A stretch of DNA of 9,103 nucleotides from Methanobacteriota archaeon (GCA_005878515.1 VBLZ01000044.1:1-9103); one strand, 5' to 3'; shown: positions 1 to 6,328, numbered from the stretch's first letter. Notes: a model not told the origin generated them from the sequence alone. A program made the numbers and translations.

Positions 1-549
1 GGCCTGCTCGACGCTGAGGTCTGGTCGATACCCCTTCACGATCGTGTCGAGGGCCTCGTCGGCCGCCTGGCCGATTGCGAACGCGGAGCCCTTGAACGTC
101 GTCCCGCTCGGATCCACCTGGATGAGCTGCACCCCGAGCGCGTCGACGCCCGCGATCACGACGGATGCGCCGAACGGACGCACCGCGTACATCGTGAACT
201 CATGCAGGTATTCCGAGAGGTTGCGCGAGAGGGTGCCGACGTCGATCGGCTCGTCGTACACGAGCCGGTGGCGTTGCGCCGCGACGCGCAGCTGGTCGAG
301 GAGCGTCGTCACGTCCCCGATGTATCCGCTCCCCGTCGCCCCGATGTGCTCGTCGACGACGAAGACCTTCTCCGCGGGCTCCATGAGCGGCCGCGTCGGC
401 TTCACCTGGCTCGAGAGCACGGCGAAGTCTTTCGTCTTCAGGCCGAGCGTCGTCGATCCACGGCTGACCGCCTGGAGGGCGTAGTCCACTTGGACGAGCC
501 GACCTTCCTGGTTGTAGAAGAACGGCATCCGTCCCATTTCCGTTGCCAT
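1..549 (-). CDS. psmA: Proteasome alpha-type subunit, divergent; C-terminal end cut by window edge
   Basis: This is an alpha-type subunit of the archaeal 20S proteasome core, which forms the outer heptameric rings and the substrate gate. 183 codons are present; about 50 C-terminal residues lie outside the window. The alpha signature is clear at residues 16-38 (GRLVQVDYALQAV, then RGSTTLGLK), and there is no catalytic N-terminal Thr. Lys61 lies in PAEKVFVVDE and matches the alpha Lys that binds HbYX tails of activators. VRPFGASVVIAGVD (about 120-133) is typical family sequence. The N-terminus is unusual: the canonical YDR...SPDGRL segment reads as MGR...NQEGRL, so the gate-stabilising Tyr, Asp and Pro are absent. 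The start at 549 has a GGAGATGA ribosome binding site (563-556) inside the end of the beta gene, and one base separates the two genes, so they are surely co-transcribed. In-frame Met5 and Met8 are alternative starts. It may be a second alpha paralogue rather than the main one. Confidence 0.88.
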   Translation of the reverse strand, partial: MATEMGRMPFFYNQEGRLVQVDYALQAVSRGSTTLGLKTKDFAVLSSQVKPTRPLMEPAEKVFVVDEHIGATGSGYIGDVTTLLDQLRVAAQRHRLVYDEPIDVGTLSRNLSEYLHEFTMYAVRPFGASVVIAGVDALGVQLIQVDPSGTTFKGSAFAIGQAADEALDTIVKGYRPDLSVEQA

Positions 550-550
550 C

Positions 551-1126
551 TCAGTTCATCTCCAGCGAGTGCCCGTTCGGGATCGCGAGCACGTCCACCC
601 CGTTGCCGCTGCCGGGGTCGCGTTCCATCGCCGCGCGCACGGCCGCTTCCGCGAGCTTCCTCGCCTCGTCGAGCGAGGAGTCCTTGCGGAATCCCTGCTC
701 GAGGACGCCGTACGCGATCGGCGAACCGCTCCCCGAGGACATGAAGTCCTCAGACGTGATCGCGCCGCTCATGTCGCTCGTGTACACGTGCGGGCCGTCT
801 TGGTCCACCCCGGCGACAACGAGCTCCACGTAGAACGGGTTGTAGCTCTTCATCGACGAGTAGACGATGTTCGAGATCAGCTTCGCACTCTCCTTGACGG
901 AGACGGGGTAGCCGCGACGCAAGGCGAGGAGCCGCCGTTCGGCCTTCGCCAGGTTCACGAGGTACTCCGCATCCGACATCGCACCGGCGATCGCCACCGC
1001 GGTCGCACCGTCGAGGGAGAAAATCTTCTGGACCACCTTCGATCCGACGAAGAACCCCTTCGAGGCGCGCTTGTCCGCCGCGAGGACGACGCCGTCCTTG
1101 CTTCGTATGCCCACTGTCGTGGTCAT
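551..1126 (-). CDS. psmB: Proteasome beta subunit (catalytic), almost no propeptide
   Basis: This is the catalytic beta subunit of the archaeal 20S proteasome (N-terminal nucleophile hydrolase, family T1), 191 aa. After the initiator Met the protein begins TTTVGIRSKDG, identical in position to the mature start of known archaeal beta subunits. Counting from that Thr as residue 1, Asp17 (AADKR) and Lys33 (VVQKIF) are in place. GSGSP and RDPGSG supply the Ser129, Asp166 and Ser169 equivalents, so it should be active. The propeptide is a single Met. Reading upstream in frame there is no ATG, GTG or TTG before a TGA, so a longer propeptide is not available. Two GAGGT motifs lie just upstream and the nearer one is about 5 nt from the ATG. 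It is followed after one base by the alpha-type gene, an operon order consistent with co-assembly. Confidence 0.95.
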   Translation of the reverse strand: MTTTVGIRSKDGVVLAADKRASKGFFVGSKVVQKIFSLDGATAVAIAGAMSDAEYLVNLAKAERRLLALRRGYPVSVKESAKLISNIVYSSMKSYNPFYVELVVAGVDQDGPHVYTSDMSGAITSEDFMSSGSGSPIAYGVLEQGFRKDSSLDEARKLAEAAVRAAMERDPGSGNGVDVLAIPNGHSLEMN

Positions 1127-1170
1127 GTTGAACCTCGGACCTCTATGTGGGCGGTCGGGTATGTTGACTC

Positions 1171-1184
1171 GAATATCGATTTGT
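1171..1184 (-). promoter_or_regulatory. Candidate TATA region of the proteasome beta-alpha operon
   Basis: An AT-rich island (CAAATCGATATTC on the minus strand) stands out in GC-rich surroundings about 45-57 nt upstream of the beta start. With archaeal TATA-to-start-site spacing near 25 nt this leaves a short leader carrying the two GAGGT motifs. It lies in the 109-base gap after the regulator gene, so the proteasome pair probably has its own promoter. This is inferred from composition and spacing only. Confidence 0.4.
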
Positions 1185-1235
1185 CAGTCACACGGCAGGA
1201 GGCCCGGCTCGGATAGCGAATCGGGGACGATCGAC

Positions 1236-1826
1236 TCACGCGCTGATTCCGCGATCCGTGTTTGAGGAAATCTCTCGGGAGACGTGGTGGAACAGCTCGT
1301 AGCCGAGTCGTGTCGCCTCGTCGAGGCGGCTTGGCGAGTCCACCTTCGCGGTCATTGTGAGCTGACCTGGCCGGACGAGGATTTCGATTCCGATGCTGTC
1401 GTCCTCTAGGGCCCAACCAAGCCGAAGGCCCTCGTCCGCCTCCGAAAACCCGTACCACCGTAGCGGCCCGATCCACGTCCCGCGGAGCGCACCGACGAGT
1501 CCCCGCAAGTCGACATGGGCCGGTAGCGAGGTCTGGAGAATCGTCGCGGCAGGCCCGGCGGGCTTCAGGGAAATCGGACTGAAGAAGCCGAGCGCGCGTC
1601 GCGAGACACGATACCCGAGGTCCGTCCGCTCCACGAGCTCACTGTCGGCGAGTCGATGGAGCGCCCGGGAAAGTTGCTCCGGATGGATGCCAAGGCGACG
1701 TCGGAGGCCCTGGAACGCGACTTGGGAATCCGGGTCATGGGAGAGGAACTCGAGGACCTCGCGGTCGTGATCGCGCAGGTCGTCCAAAGACTCCCGCGCC
1801 GATGGGTCCACGGAGGTCGGAACCAT
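1236..1826 (-). CDS. Winged-helix transcriptional regulator with unknown C-terminal domain
   Basis: A 196-residue protein. Residues about 14-78 form a winged helix-turn-helix of the MarR/ArsR general type: a helix DLRDHDREVLEFLSHD, then FQGLRRRLGIHPEQLSRALHRLADSELVER as the turn and recognition helices, then a wing ending near YRVSRR. The remaining 115 or so residues (FFSPISLKPAG to HHVSREISS) are mixed alpha/beta with WIGPLRWYGF and LGWALEDDSIGIEILV. I do not recognise this as a named ligand-binding domain; I have only a vague sense of similar archaeal proteins. No membrane segment or Cys metal site is seen. It ends 109 bases before the proteasome beta gene on the same strand, so it could act on that promoter, but this is only position. 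No ribosome binding site precedes the ATG, so the mRNA may be leaderless. The DNA-binding role is fairly sure; the target is unknown. Confidence 0.75.
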   Translation of the reverse strand: MVPTSVDPSARESLDDLRDHDREVLEFLSHDPDSQVAFQGLRRRLGIHPEQLSRALHRLADSELVERTDLGYRVSRRALGFFSPISLKPAGPAATILQTSLPAHVDLRGLVGALRGTWIGPLRWYGFSEADEGLRLGWALEDDSIGIEILVRPGQLTMTAKVDSPSRLDEATRLGYELFHHVSREISSNTDRGISA

Positions 1827-1852
1827 GTTGAGCGCTCTCAGGTCGACGGTTT

Positions 1853-1862
1853 GCCTTAAGGC
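1853..1862. promoter_or_regulatory. Perfect 10-bp palindrome in regulator promoter, possible operator
   Basis: GCCTTAAGGC is a perfect palindrome centred about 31 nt upstream of the regulator start, where a TATA element would be expected for a leaderless or short-leader mRNA. A second palindrome, GAGCGCTC (1830-1837), sits just before the ATG. A dimeric winged-helix protein could bind here to control its own gene. This is inferred from position and symmetry only. Confidence 0.3.
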
Positions 1863-1950
1863 TAAGGGTCCCGGGTCGCGCGGTTGAGAATGGGCGGCCG
1901 ACGGCTCATCCGCGGGGGATCTTCGGCGATGGATGTCCGCCTAATGGACC

Positions 1951-3003
1951 TCACGCCGCGAGGCGTCCCTTGTCCACGACGATCTTCTTCCCGATACGCA
2001 CCGTCGCGTTCGTGAGGCGGCCCTGGAATCCGAAATTGGACTTGTTCTTCCCGCCATACTCCGAGTTGTCGCCGATGCCGATCTCGACGGCCCCCGCGAC
2101 GAGGTCGTCTTGGAGGAAGCCGTAGCTCGCGGCCGGATTCAGGCCGATCTGCAGCCAACCGAGTCGGTCCTTCGCGCCCGTCGCCCGGTCGTATTGGCCC
2201 CGGATCGACTCCTCGTTCGTCCCGGCGCTCCACGAGGCCTTGCCATCCTTGAACTGGAAGGCGACGTCCGTCACCTGAAGCCCGAGGTACGGCACCGGCC
2301 GGTCGAATTGCACGACGCCCTCCGCGGAGGTCTCGCCCGGGCACACGATCACGTATCCCGGCGGGACGTTCGTCATGAACTCGCCGTCCTTCACGTCCTG
2401 CGCGTCGACGATGCCGTCGTCCGATTGCGCGGCGCGGCCTTTCAATTCGCAGACAAACCGCGTGCCGTTCGGTGCGCTCACCTCGACCTCCGCATCCTTC
2501 GAGAGCAGGCCCGCGAGCTTCTTCCCCTTCCGCGAAATCGCGTTGAAGTCCACGGAACTCGCACGGAGGATCATGTCCCGCCACGCGTCGAACTCGAAGC
2601 CGTACGACCGCGCCCGTTCGCGGCTCACGTAGCCCAGGAGGACCCGCGCACCTCGGAGGCCCGCCCGTTCCGCGCGGCGGTACCAATCCGAGTTGTACGA
2701 GGTGGCGGCTTGGGATTTCTCCATGTTCTTGCGGTACCGCGCGATGTCGGCGGGGCCCGGAAAGAAGACGTACGCGTCCGCCTTCGAGAGAGCCGCCCAC
2801 TCCGAGGCGGAGACTTGGCCCAGCTTCGTGGGCGGGAGGTCCTCCACGGATCGCCAGTGCGTTTCCTCATCCTCTAGGAGGAGCATCGGCCGGGCGCCGA
2901 CCGCTCGCAACTGATACACGATCTCCTTCGCGGCGTCGAGGCCGTGGTTCCAGCACTCGACGATCACGTTCTCCTTCGGTTGGATGTGCAAGCTTCGACG
3001 CAC
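1951..3003 (-). CDS. M29 aminopeptidase-like protein with degenerate metal site; 5' end uncertain
   Basis: The frame resembles the M29/COG2309 aminopeptidase (AmpS, PepS, aminopeptidase T) scaffold, about 350-363 aa. The N-terminal half has LHIQPKENVIVECWNHGLDAAKEIVYQLRA-type sequence and the C-terminal half follows family landmarks: FMTNVPPGYV (209-218), LGWLQIGLNP (281-290), AVEIGIGDN (305-313) and NKSNFGFQG. Against the five ligands I recall for AmpS-type enzymes (two Glu, His, then His-x-Asp) these read Gly/Tyr 216-217, Trp283, Val306 or Glu307, Gly325 and Gln327, so ordinary two-metal catalysis looks unlikely. The only canonical in-frame start is GTG 3003, which has no ribosome binding site and cuts into a helix. 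Family-like sequence continues upstream in frame (TSEYEGLAKNVVRRS) to a well-placed ATG at 3041 that is out of frame by one base. A one-base deletion at codon 2 is suspected. It stands alone on the minus strand, divergent from the GMC gene. Confidence 0.72.
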   Translation of the reverse strand: MRRSLHIQPKENVIVECWNHGLDAAKEIVYQLRAVGARPMLLLEDEETHWRSVEDLPPTKLGQVSASEWAALSKADAYVFFPGPADIARYRKNMEKSQAATSYNSDWYRRAERAGLRGARVLLGYVSRERARSYGFEFDAWRDMILRASSVDFNAISRKGKKLAGLLSKDAEVEVSAPNGTRFVCELKGRAAQSDDGIVDAQDVKDGEFMTNVPPGYVIVCPGETSAEGVVQFDRPVPYLGLQVTDVAFQFKDGKASWSAGTNEESIRGQYDRATGAKDRLGWLQIGLNPAASYGFLQDDLVAGAVEIGIGDNSEYGGKNKSNFGFQGRLTNATVRIGKKIVVDKGRLAA

Positions 3004-3066
3004 GACGTTCTTCGCAAGACCCTCGTATTCGGACGTGTCATCGCCCCTGCCGCCGCCTAGCCGGGC

Positions 3067-3080
3067 CGCGAATAAATAGG
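3067..3080. promoter_or_regulatory. Bidirectional TATA-like element between M29-like and GMC genes
   Basis: AATAAATA on the plus strand (3071-3078) is TATTTATT on the minus strand, the strongest AT-rich element in this gap. On the minus strand it lies about 30 nt from the ATG at 3041, the spacing expected for a leaderless mRNA of the M29-like gene. On the plus strand it would give a leader of roughly 45-50 nt for the GMC gene. Assignment rests on sequence and spacing. Confidence 0.5.
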
Positions 3081-3135
3081 TACGCTCGTCGCGAGGCGAA
3101 GGGACCTTAGCGCGCTCCTCCGTACCGGTGTCGAA

Positions 3136-3145
3136 GGGGGCGATC
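3136..3145 (+). promoter_or_regulatory. Ribosome binding site of the GMC oxidoreductase
   Basis: GGGGGCGATC matches 8 of 10 bases of GGAGGTGATC, the complement of the archaeal 16S rRNA tail, and ends 5 nt before ATG 3151. It fixes the start of the long reading frame and shows this gene uses a leadered mRNA. Confidence 0.7.
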
Positions 3146-3150
3146 GGCCG

Positions 3151-5187
3151 ATGGACGCGGAGACGCTTTCATCGAAGGAGCGTCACACCCTCCGGGTGCT
3201 GGCCGACACCCTCGTGCCCTCCCTCGCGGTGAGTCCAGATTCGGATGGATTCTATGGGCGGAAGGCGAGCGATCTCGCGGTCGACGAGGACGTCGCACGG
3301 ATCATCGAGCGCTACCTCTCGCCGGAACAGAGAGCGGACTTCCGTCGGTTACTCCGGACCGTCGAGAGTCCGATGGCCAACCTGCTTCTCTCGGGGACGC
3401 CGAGGCGCTTCTCCACGGAGAGCGAAGCGAACCGCGAGCGGTTCCTCCTGGGATGGGCTCACAGTCGCCTTGGCATCAAACGGCAAGGGTTTCATGCCGT
3501 GAAGAGGCTGGTCCTCTTCCTCACCTATGCAAAAGTGCTCGACGGCGGCGTGAACCCGAATTGGCCGTCGATCGGATACGCCGGTCCTCCGTCGGCCGAG
3601 TCGCCGCTTGCGCGCCATCCATCGGAGGTGCGGATCGAGCCGCTGAAGCCGACGGGCGAGACGGCCCTCGACGCCGATGTGTGTGTCGTGGGCAGCGGCG
3701 CCGGCGGTTCCGTGATCGCCGCCAAGCTCGCCGAAGCCGGATACCGGGTCATCGTCCTCGAGGCGGGATCGTATCGCACCGCGGCCACCTTCCGACAGCG
3801 GGAGGCCGAGGCGTACGACACGATGTTTCAAGGTCACGGCGTGCTGACGACGACAGACCTGGCGTTCAGTGTGCTCGCGGGTCAGACCGCCGGCGGCAGC
3901 TCGACGATCAACTGGATGACGTGCCTCAAGCCTCCGCGCTGGGCCCGAGAGGAATGGGAACGGGAGGCCGGCATGACCGGGGTGGCCTCGCCCGCATTCG
4001 ATTCGTTCATCGACGAGGTGTGGAGCCGCCTCCACGTGAACGTCGAGGAGAGCGTCGTGAATCCCTCGAACGATGTGTTGCGCCGCGGGAGCGAGGCCCT
4101 CGGGTACCGGTTCGGCATCGATTACGACGTCATCCCCCGGAACGCGCACGGCTGCGGCAGTCGCTGTGACTTCTGTTTCTTCGGCTGCGTCTACGATGCG
4201 AAGCAATCCTCCCTCGTGACGTATCTCCCGGACGCGAACCGCGCCGGGGCCCGGTTCCTGTTCGACACGAAAGCGGATCATCTCATCATCCAGAGCGGCG
4301 AAGTCCGGGGCGTCGAGGCCACGTTCCGCAACGGTGCCCATAGCATCCCCGTGCACGTGCGGGCCCGGACCGTCGTCGCGGCAGGGAGTGCGATCCAGAC
4401 TCCGGCGCTCCTGTTGCGGTCTGGAATTCGGTCCTCGGGAGTCGGCCTCGGGCTTCGCCTCGATCCGACGACCGCCCTGTTCGGAGAATTTGCGGCCCCG
4501 ATCCGGATGTGGAGCGGACCGATGCAGACGATTGTCGTGCACCGGTTCCAAGGATCCGAAGAGGGCCACCACGGCCCCTGGTTGGAGAGCGCACCCGGCC
4601 ATCCCGGATTGTCCGCGCTCGCGATTCCATGGTCCGGAGGACGGGCCCACAAGGACGCGATGCGTCGGCTCGACCGGGCCGCGTCAACGATTGTTCTGGT
4701 GCGCGATGTCGCGGAAGGTCGTGTCACGATCGACGCCCGCGGCGAACCGCTCCTCCAATACCACCTCTCCTCGCGCGACCGTCGAAACCTGACCCACGGA
4801 TTGCAGGAGGCGGCCCGGATTCTACGCGCGGCGGGCGCTCTCCGCATGGGGTCCCTGCACCTTCGAGAGTGTTCGGTCGGAGACGGAAGGGAGCCAATTC
4901 GCGGCGCGGAGTTCGACGCCTTCATTGACCGCATGGGCCGTCTGGGCATTCGAGAAAACGGAGTGGCCTTGTTCTCCGCCCATCCGATGGGTTCCGCTAG
5001 GGCGGGAACCGACCCGAGGACATCGGCTGCGAAACCGACGGGCGAGTCGCACGATGTGCGGAATCTGTGGATCGGCGATGGAAGCCTCTTGCCGACCGCG
5101 CCGGGCGTGAACCCAATGATCTCTATCATGGCCCTCGCGGCGCGAACGGCGGGGTTCATCCGCGAGCGGCTGTCGCGCCGCGGCTAA
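3151..5187 (+). CDS. GMC-family FAD oxidoreductase, long-chain alcohol oxidase type
   Basis: A 678-residue flavoprotein of the GMC (glucose-methanol-choline) family. Residues 1 to about 150 form a helical N-terminal domain (LRVLADTLVPS, LSPEQRADFRRLLR, FLLGWAHSRL) of the kind found in long-chain alcohol oxidases and resembling gluconate dehydrogenase small-subunit proteins. The FAD-binding beta-alpha-beta follows: DVCVVGSGAGGSV with GSGAGG at 181-186, then VIVLEAG. TAGGSSTINWMTCLKPP is the second flavin motif. Cys335, 339, 342 and 346 form CGSRCDFCFFGC, matching a Cys-rich loop of the alcohol oxidase subgroup. The C-terminal domain carries His611 (SAHPMGS) and Asn654 (GVNPM), the usual catalytic pair. 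It probably oxidises a primary alcohol or sterol-like hydroxyl; the electron acceptor (oxygen or a carrier) cannot be told. No signal peptide or clear membrane helix is seen. It lies alone, divergent from the M29-like gene and 6 bases from the convergent VOC gene. Confidence 0.88.
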   Translation: MDAETLSSKERHTLRVLADTLVPSLAVSPDSDGFYGRKASDLAVDEDVARIIERYLSPEQRADFRRLLRTVESPMANLLLSGTPRRFSTESEANRERFLLGWAHSRLGIKRQGFHAVKRLVLFLTYAKVLDGGVNPNWPSIGYAGPPSAESPLARHPSEVRIEPLKPTGETALDADVCVVGSGAGGSVIAAKLAEAGYRVIVLEAGSYRTAATFRQREAEAYDTMFQGHGVLTTTDLAFSVLAGQTAGGSSTINWMTCLKPPRWAREEWEREAGMTGVASPAFDSFIDEVWSRLHVNVEESVVNPSNDVLRRGSEALGYRFGIDYDVIPRNAHGCGSRCDFCFFGCVYDAKQSSLVTYLPDANRAGARFLFDTKADHLIIQSGEVRGVEATFRNGAHSIPVHVRARTVVAAGSAIQTPALLLRSGIRSSGVGLGLRLDPTTALFGEFAAPIRMWSGPMQTIVVHRFQGSEEGHHGPWLESAPGHPGLSALAIPWSGGRAHKDAMRRLDRAASTIVLVRDVAEGRVTIDARGEPLLQYHLSSRDRRNLTHGLQEAARILRAAGALRMGSLHLRECSVGDGREPIRGAEFDAFIDRMGRLGIRENGVALFSAHPMGSARAGTDPRTSAAKPTGESHDVRNLWIGDGSLLPTAPGVNPMISIMALAARTAGFIRERLSRRG

Positions 5188-5193
5188 CCAGGC

Positions 5194-5535
5194 TCATTCT
5201 TCGATGAGCCAGAACTCGTTCCCGTCGGGGTCCTTGAACATCGCGTATGTCCCCCAGTCTTCCGTCGTCGTCGGAGTCGTGAACTCGACGCCGGCCCGCC
5301 TCAGGGCCCGCTCCTCCATCTTGACGTCCTTCGCGACGAAGGAGATCCCGGAGTTCCCCGGTTCCAAGGGATGGAGGCCTTCGCACAGGTGGAACGCGAT
5401 GTTCTCCTTCTTCGGTGCGACGGTGATCCAGTGGCCTTGGTGATCTCGGATCTCGAACCCGAGCTTCTCGGTGTACCATTTCGCCGACCTCTTCGCGTCG
5501 GATACGACCAGAGCGATCGTGGTGAGGCGCATCAT
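5194..5535 (-). CDS. Single-domain VOC (glyoxalase/bleomycin-resistance-like) protein
   Basis: A 113-residue protein of the vicinal oxygen chelate superfamily. It has the two beta-alpha-beta-beta-beta halves expected: LTTIALVVSDAKRSAKWYTEKLGFEI, then ISFVAKDVKMEERALRRAGVEF and FKDPDGNEFWLIEE. Glu at the C-terminus (DPDGNEFWLIE) matches a usual metal ligand, but the first-strand His is replaced (TTIALVV) and the His of the second half is Phe (ISFVA), so a true glyoxalase I is unlikely; it could be a lyase, dioxygenase-like or binding protein. The frame is open to 5646, but the extra 37 residues are basic and low in secondary structure. ATG 5535 directly precedes the VOC fold and has CCCTTATCGG about 28 nt upstream, so a leaderless start there is preferred. 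It is convergent with the GMC gene and divergent from the nucleotidyltransferase. Substrate unknown. Confidence 0.85.
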   Translation of the reverse strand: MMRLTTIALVVSDAKRSAKWYTEKLGFEIRDHQGHWITVAPKKENIAFHLCEGLHPLEPGNSGISFVAKDVKMEERALRRAGVEFTTPTTTEDWGTYAMFKDPDGNEFWLIEE

Positions 5536-5548
5536 GGGAACGGGATTT

Positions 5549-5570
5549 GGTCCGGACCGATAAGGGTACG
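5549..5570 (-). promoter_or_regulatory. Promoter of VOC gene: TATA-like box plus palindrome
   Basis: CCCTTATC on the minus strand (about 5562-5569) is suitably spaced from ATG 5535 for a leaderless mRNA. Between box and start lies GGTCCGGACC (5549-5558), a perfect 10-bp palindrome that would overlap initiation and could be an operator. Both are inferred from sequence alone. Confidence 0.35.
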
Positions 5571-5614
5571 CTCGGGTGGAAATCCTCATACTTCGGTTGC
5601 GATTGCGCTCATGA

Positions 5615-6328
5615 ATGGCGACTTCACGCCGGTTTGAGCTTGCCAAGCTGATCGGGGCTCAATTGCGACTTCGAGAGGGTCGGAATCTCGTCGCGGTCGG
5701 GCTATACGGCTCCGTTGCGCGAGGTGAAGATCGCGCGCATTCAGACGTCGACCTGCTTGTCGTAGTGCGAAAGAAACGATTGACGATCCGTCATCTCGTG
5801 CGGACAGGCATTCTCGTCACCATTCTCCAGCAGACCCCGGCAGAAGCGAGGGCGGAGGTCATGGGATCCCGGGCGGACCTGAACGGTGCACTTGGCGGAT
5901 GGCAGTCGATGCGACCGCTGTACGATCCGTCAGGACTTCTAAGCCGACTGAAGAAAAAGGCTAAGCACCCCCGTCGCGAACAATTCCGACAGGCCGCGCG
6001 ACGCGCATTCCTCGAAACATACGAGGATCTCGGAAAGCTGAGGAACGCAGTCGACGCCAATGATGCAGACGAGGCCCGAGAGATGGCTATCTGGTACTCC
6101 GGGGGCGCGATGGGTCTCCTTTTCGACCTCAACTGTCACGTGTTGCGGACCGGGCGGCGGGCTTTCATCGAGATTCGTCGATATGGGGCGGTCGGCGACG
6201 CGATACGGCGGCTGCGGTACGAAACGCTCTCGCCGCCGGAGACCCGTCGGCTCGCCGAGTTCACCTGGGCCAAACTCCTCGCCCGCGCTCGCGAACAGCG
6301 GATTTCCCTCCCGGCGTTCGGTCGGTAG
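5615..6328 (+). CDS. Nucleotidyltransferase with helical C-terminal domain (aminoglycoside-NTase-like)
   Basis: A 237-residue protein of the polymerase-beta nucleotidyltransferase superfamily. The catalytic signature is at residues 29-48: GLYGSVARGED followed by SDVDLLVVV, giving Gly32-Ser33 and the metal ligands Asp44 and Asp46. Such enzymes move a nucleotide monophosphate from NTP to a hydroxyl of a small molecule, RNA or protein. After the NTase core, residues about 125-235 form a helical bundle (FRQAARRAFLETYEDLGKLRNAV, AREMAIWYSGGAMGLLFDLN, RLAEFTWAKLLARA) like the C-terminal domain of kanamycin nucleotidyltransferase, related to HEPN. So it is a one-chain NTase rather than a two-gene MNT/HEPN toxin-antitoxin pair; no separate partner is adjacent. 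Codon use is visibly less GC-rich at third positions than neighbours, a mild hint of transfer. ATG 5615 is preferred over the out-of-frame ATG 5611; TCATACTT about 25-30 nt upstream may be its TATA box. Substrate unknown. Confidence 0.8.
   Translation: MATSRRFELAKLIGAQLRLREGRNLVAVGLYGSVARGEDRAHSDVDLLVVVRKKRLTIRHLVRTGILVTILQQTPAEARAEVMGSRADLNGALGGWQSMRPLYDPSGLLSRLKKKAKHPRREQFRQAARRAFLETYEDLGKLRNAVDANDADEAREMAIWYSGGAMGLLFDLNCHVLRTGRRAFIEIRRYGAVGDAIRRLRYETLSPPETRRLAEFTWAKLLARAREQRISLPAFGR

Noticed and set aside
1123..1476. 117-codon minus-strand frame between the regulator and psmB
   Set aside because: It overlaps both genes in a different frame, is Arg/Pro rich, and would override the psmB promoter region.
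1862..2800. 312-codon frame on the minus strand overlapping the M29-like gene
   Set aside because: Same strand but shifted frame, with an Arg/Gly-rich composition typical of shadow frames; the M29-like frame carries the conserved blocks.
3349..4650. Long minus-strand reading frame (433 codons) opposite the GMC gene
   Set aside because: It mirrors the GC-rich codon pattern of the GMC gene, is Arg/Gly/Pro rich, shows no family motif, and has no promoter or ribosome binding site.
5536..5646. N-terminal extension of the VOC protein (37 residues)
   Set aside because: Basic, unstructured sequence that overlaps the start of the divergent nucleotidyltransferase; the VOC fold and promoter spacing favour ATG 5535.
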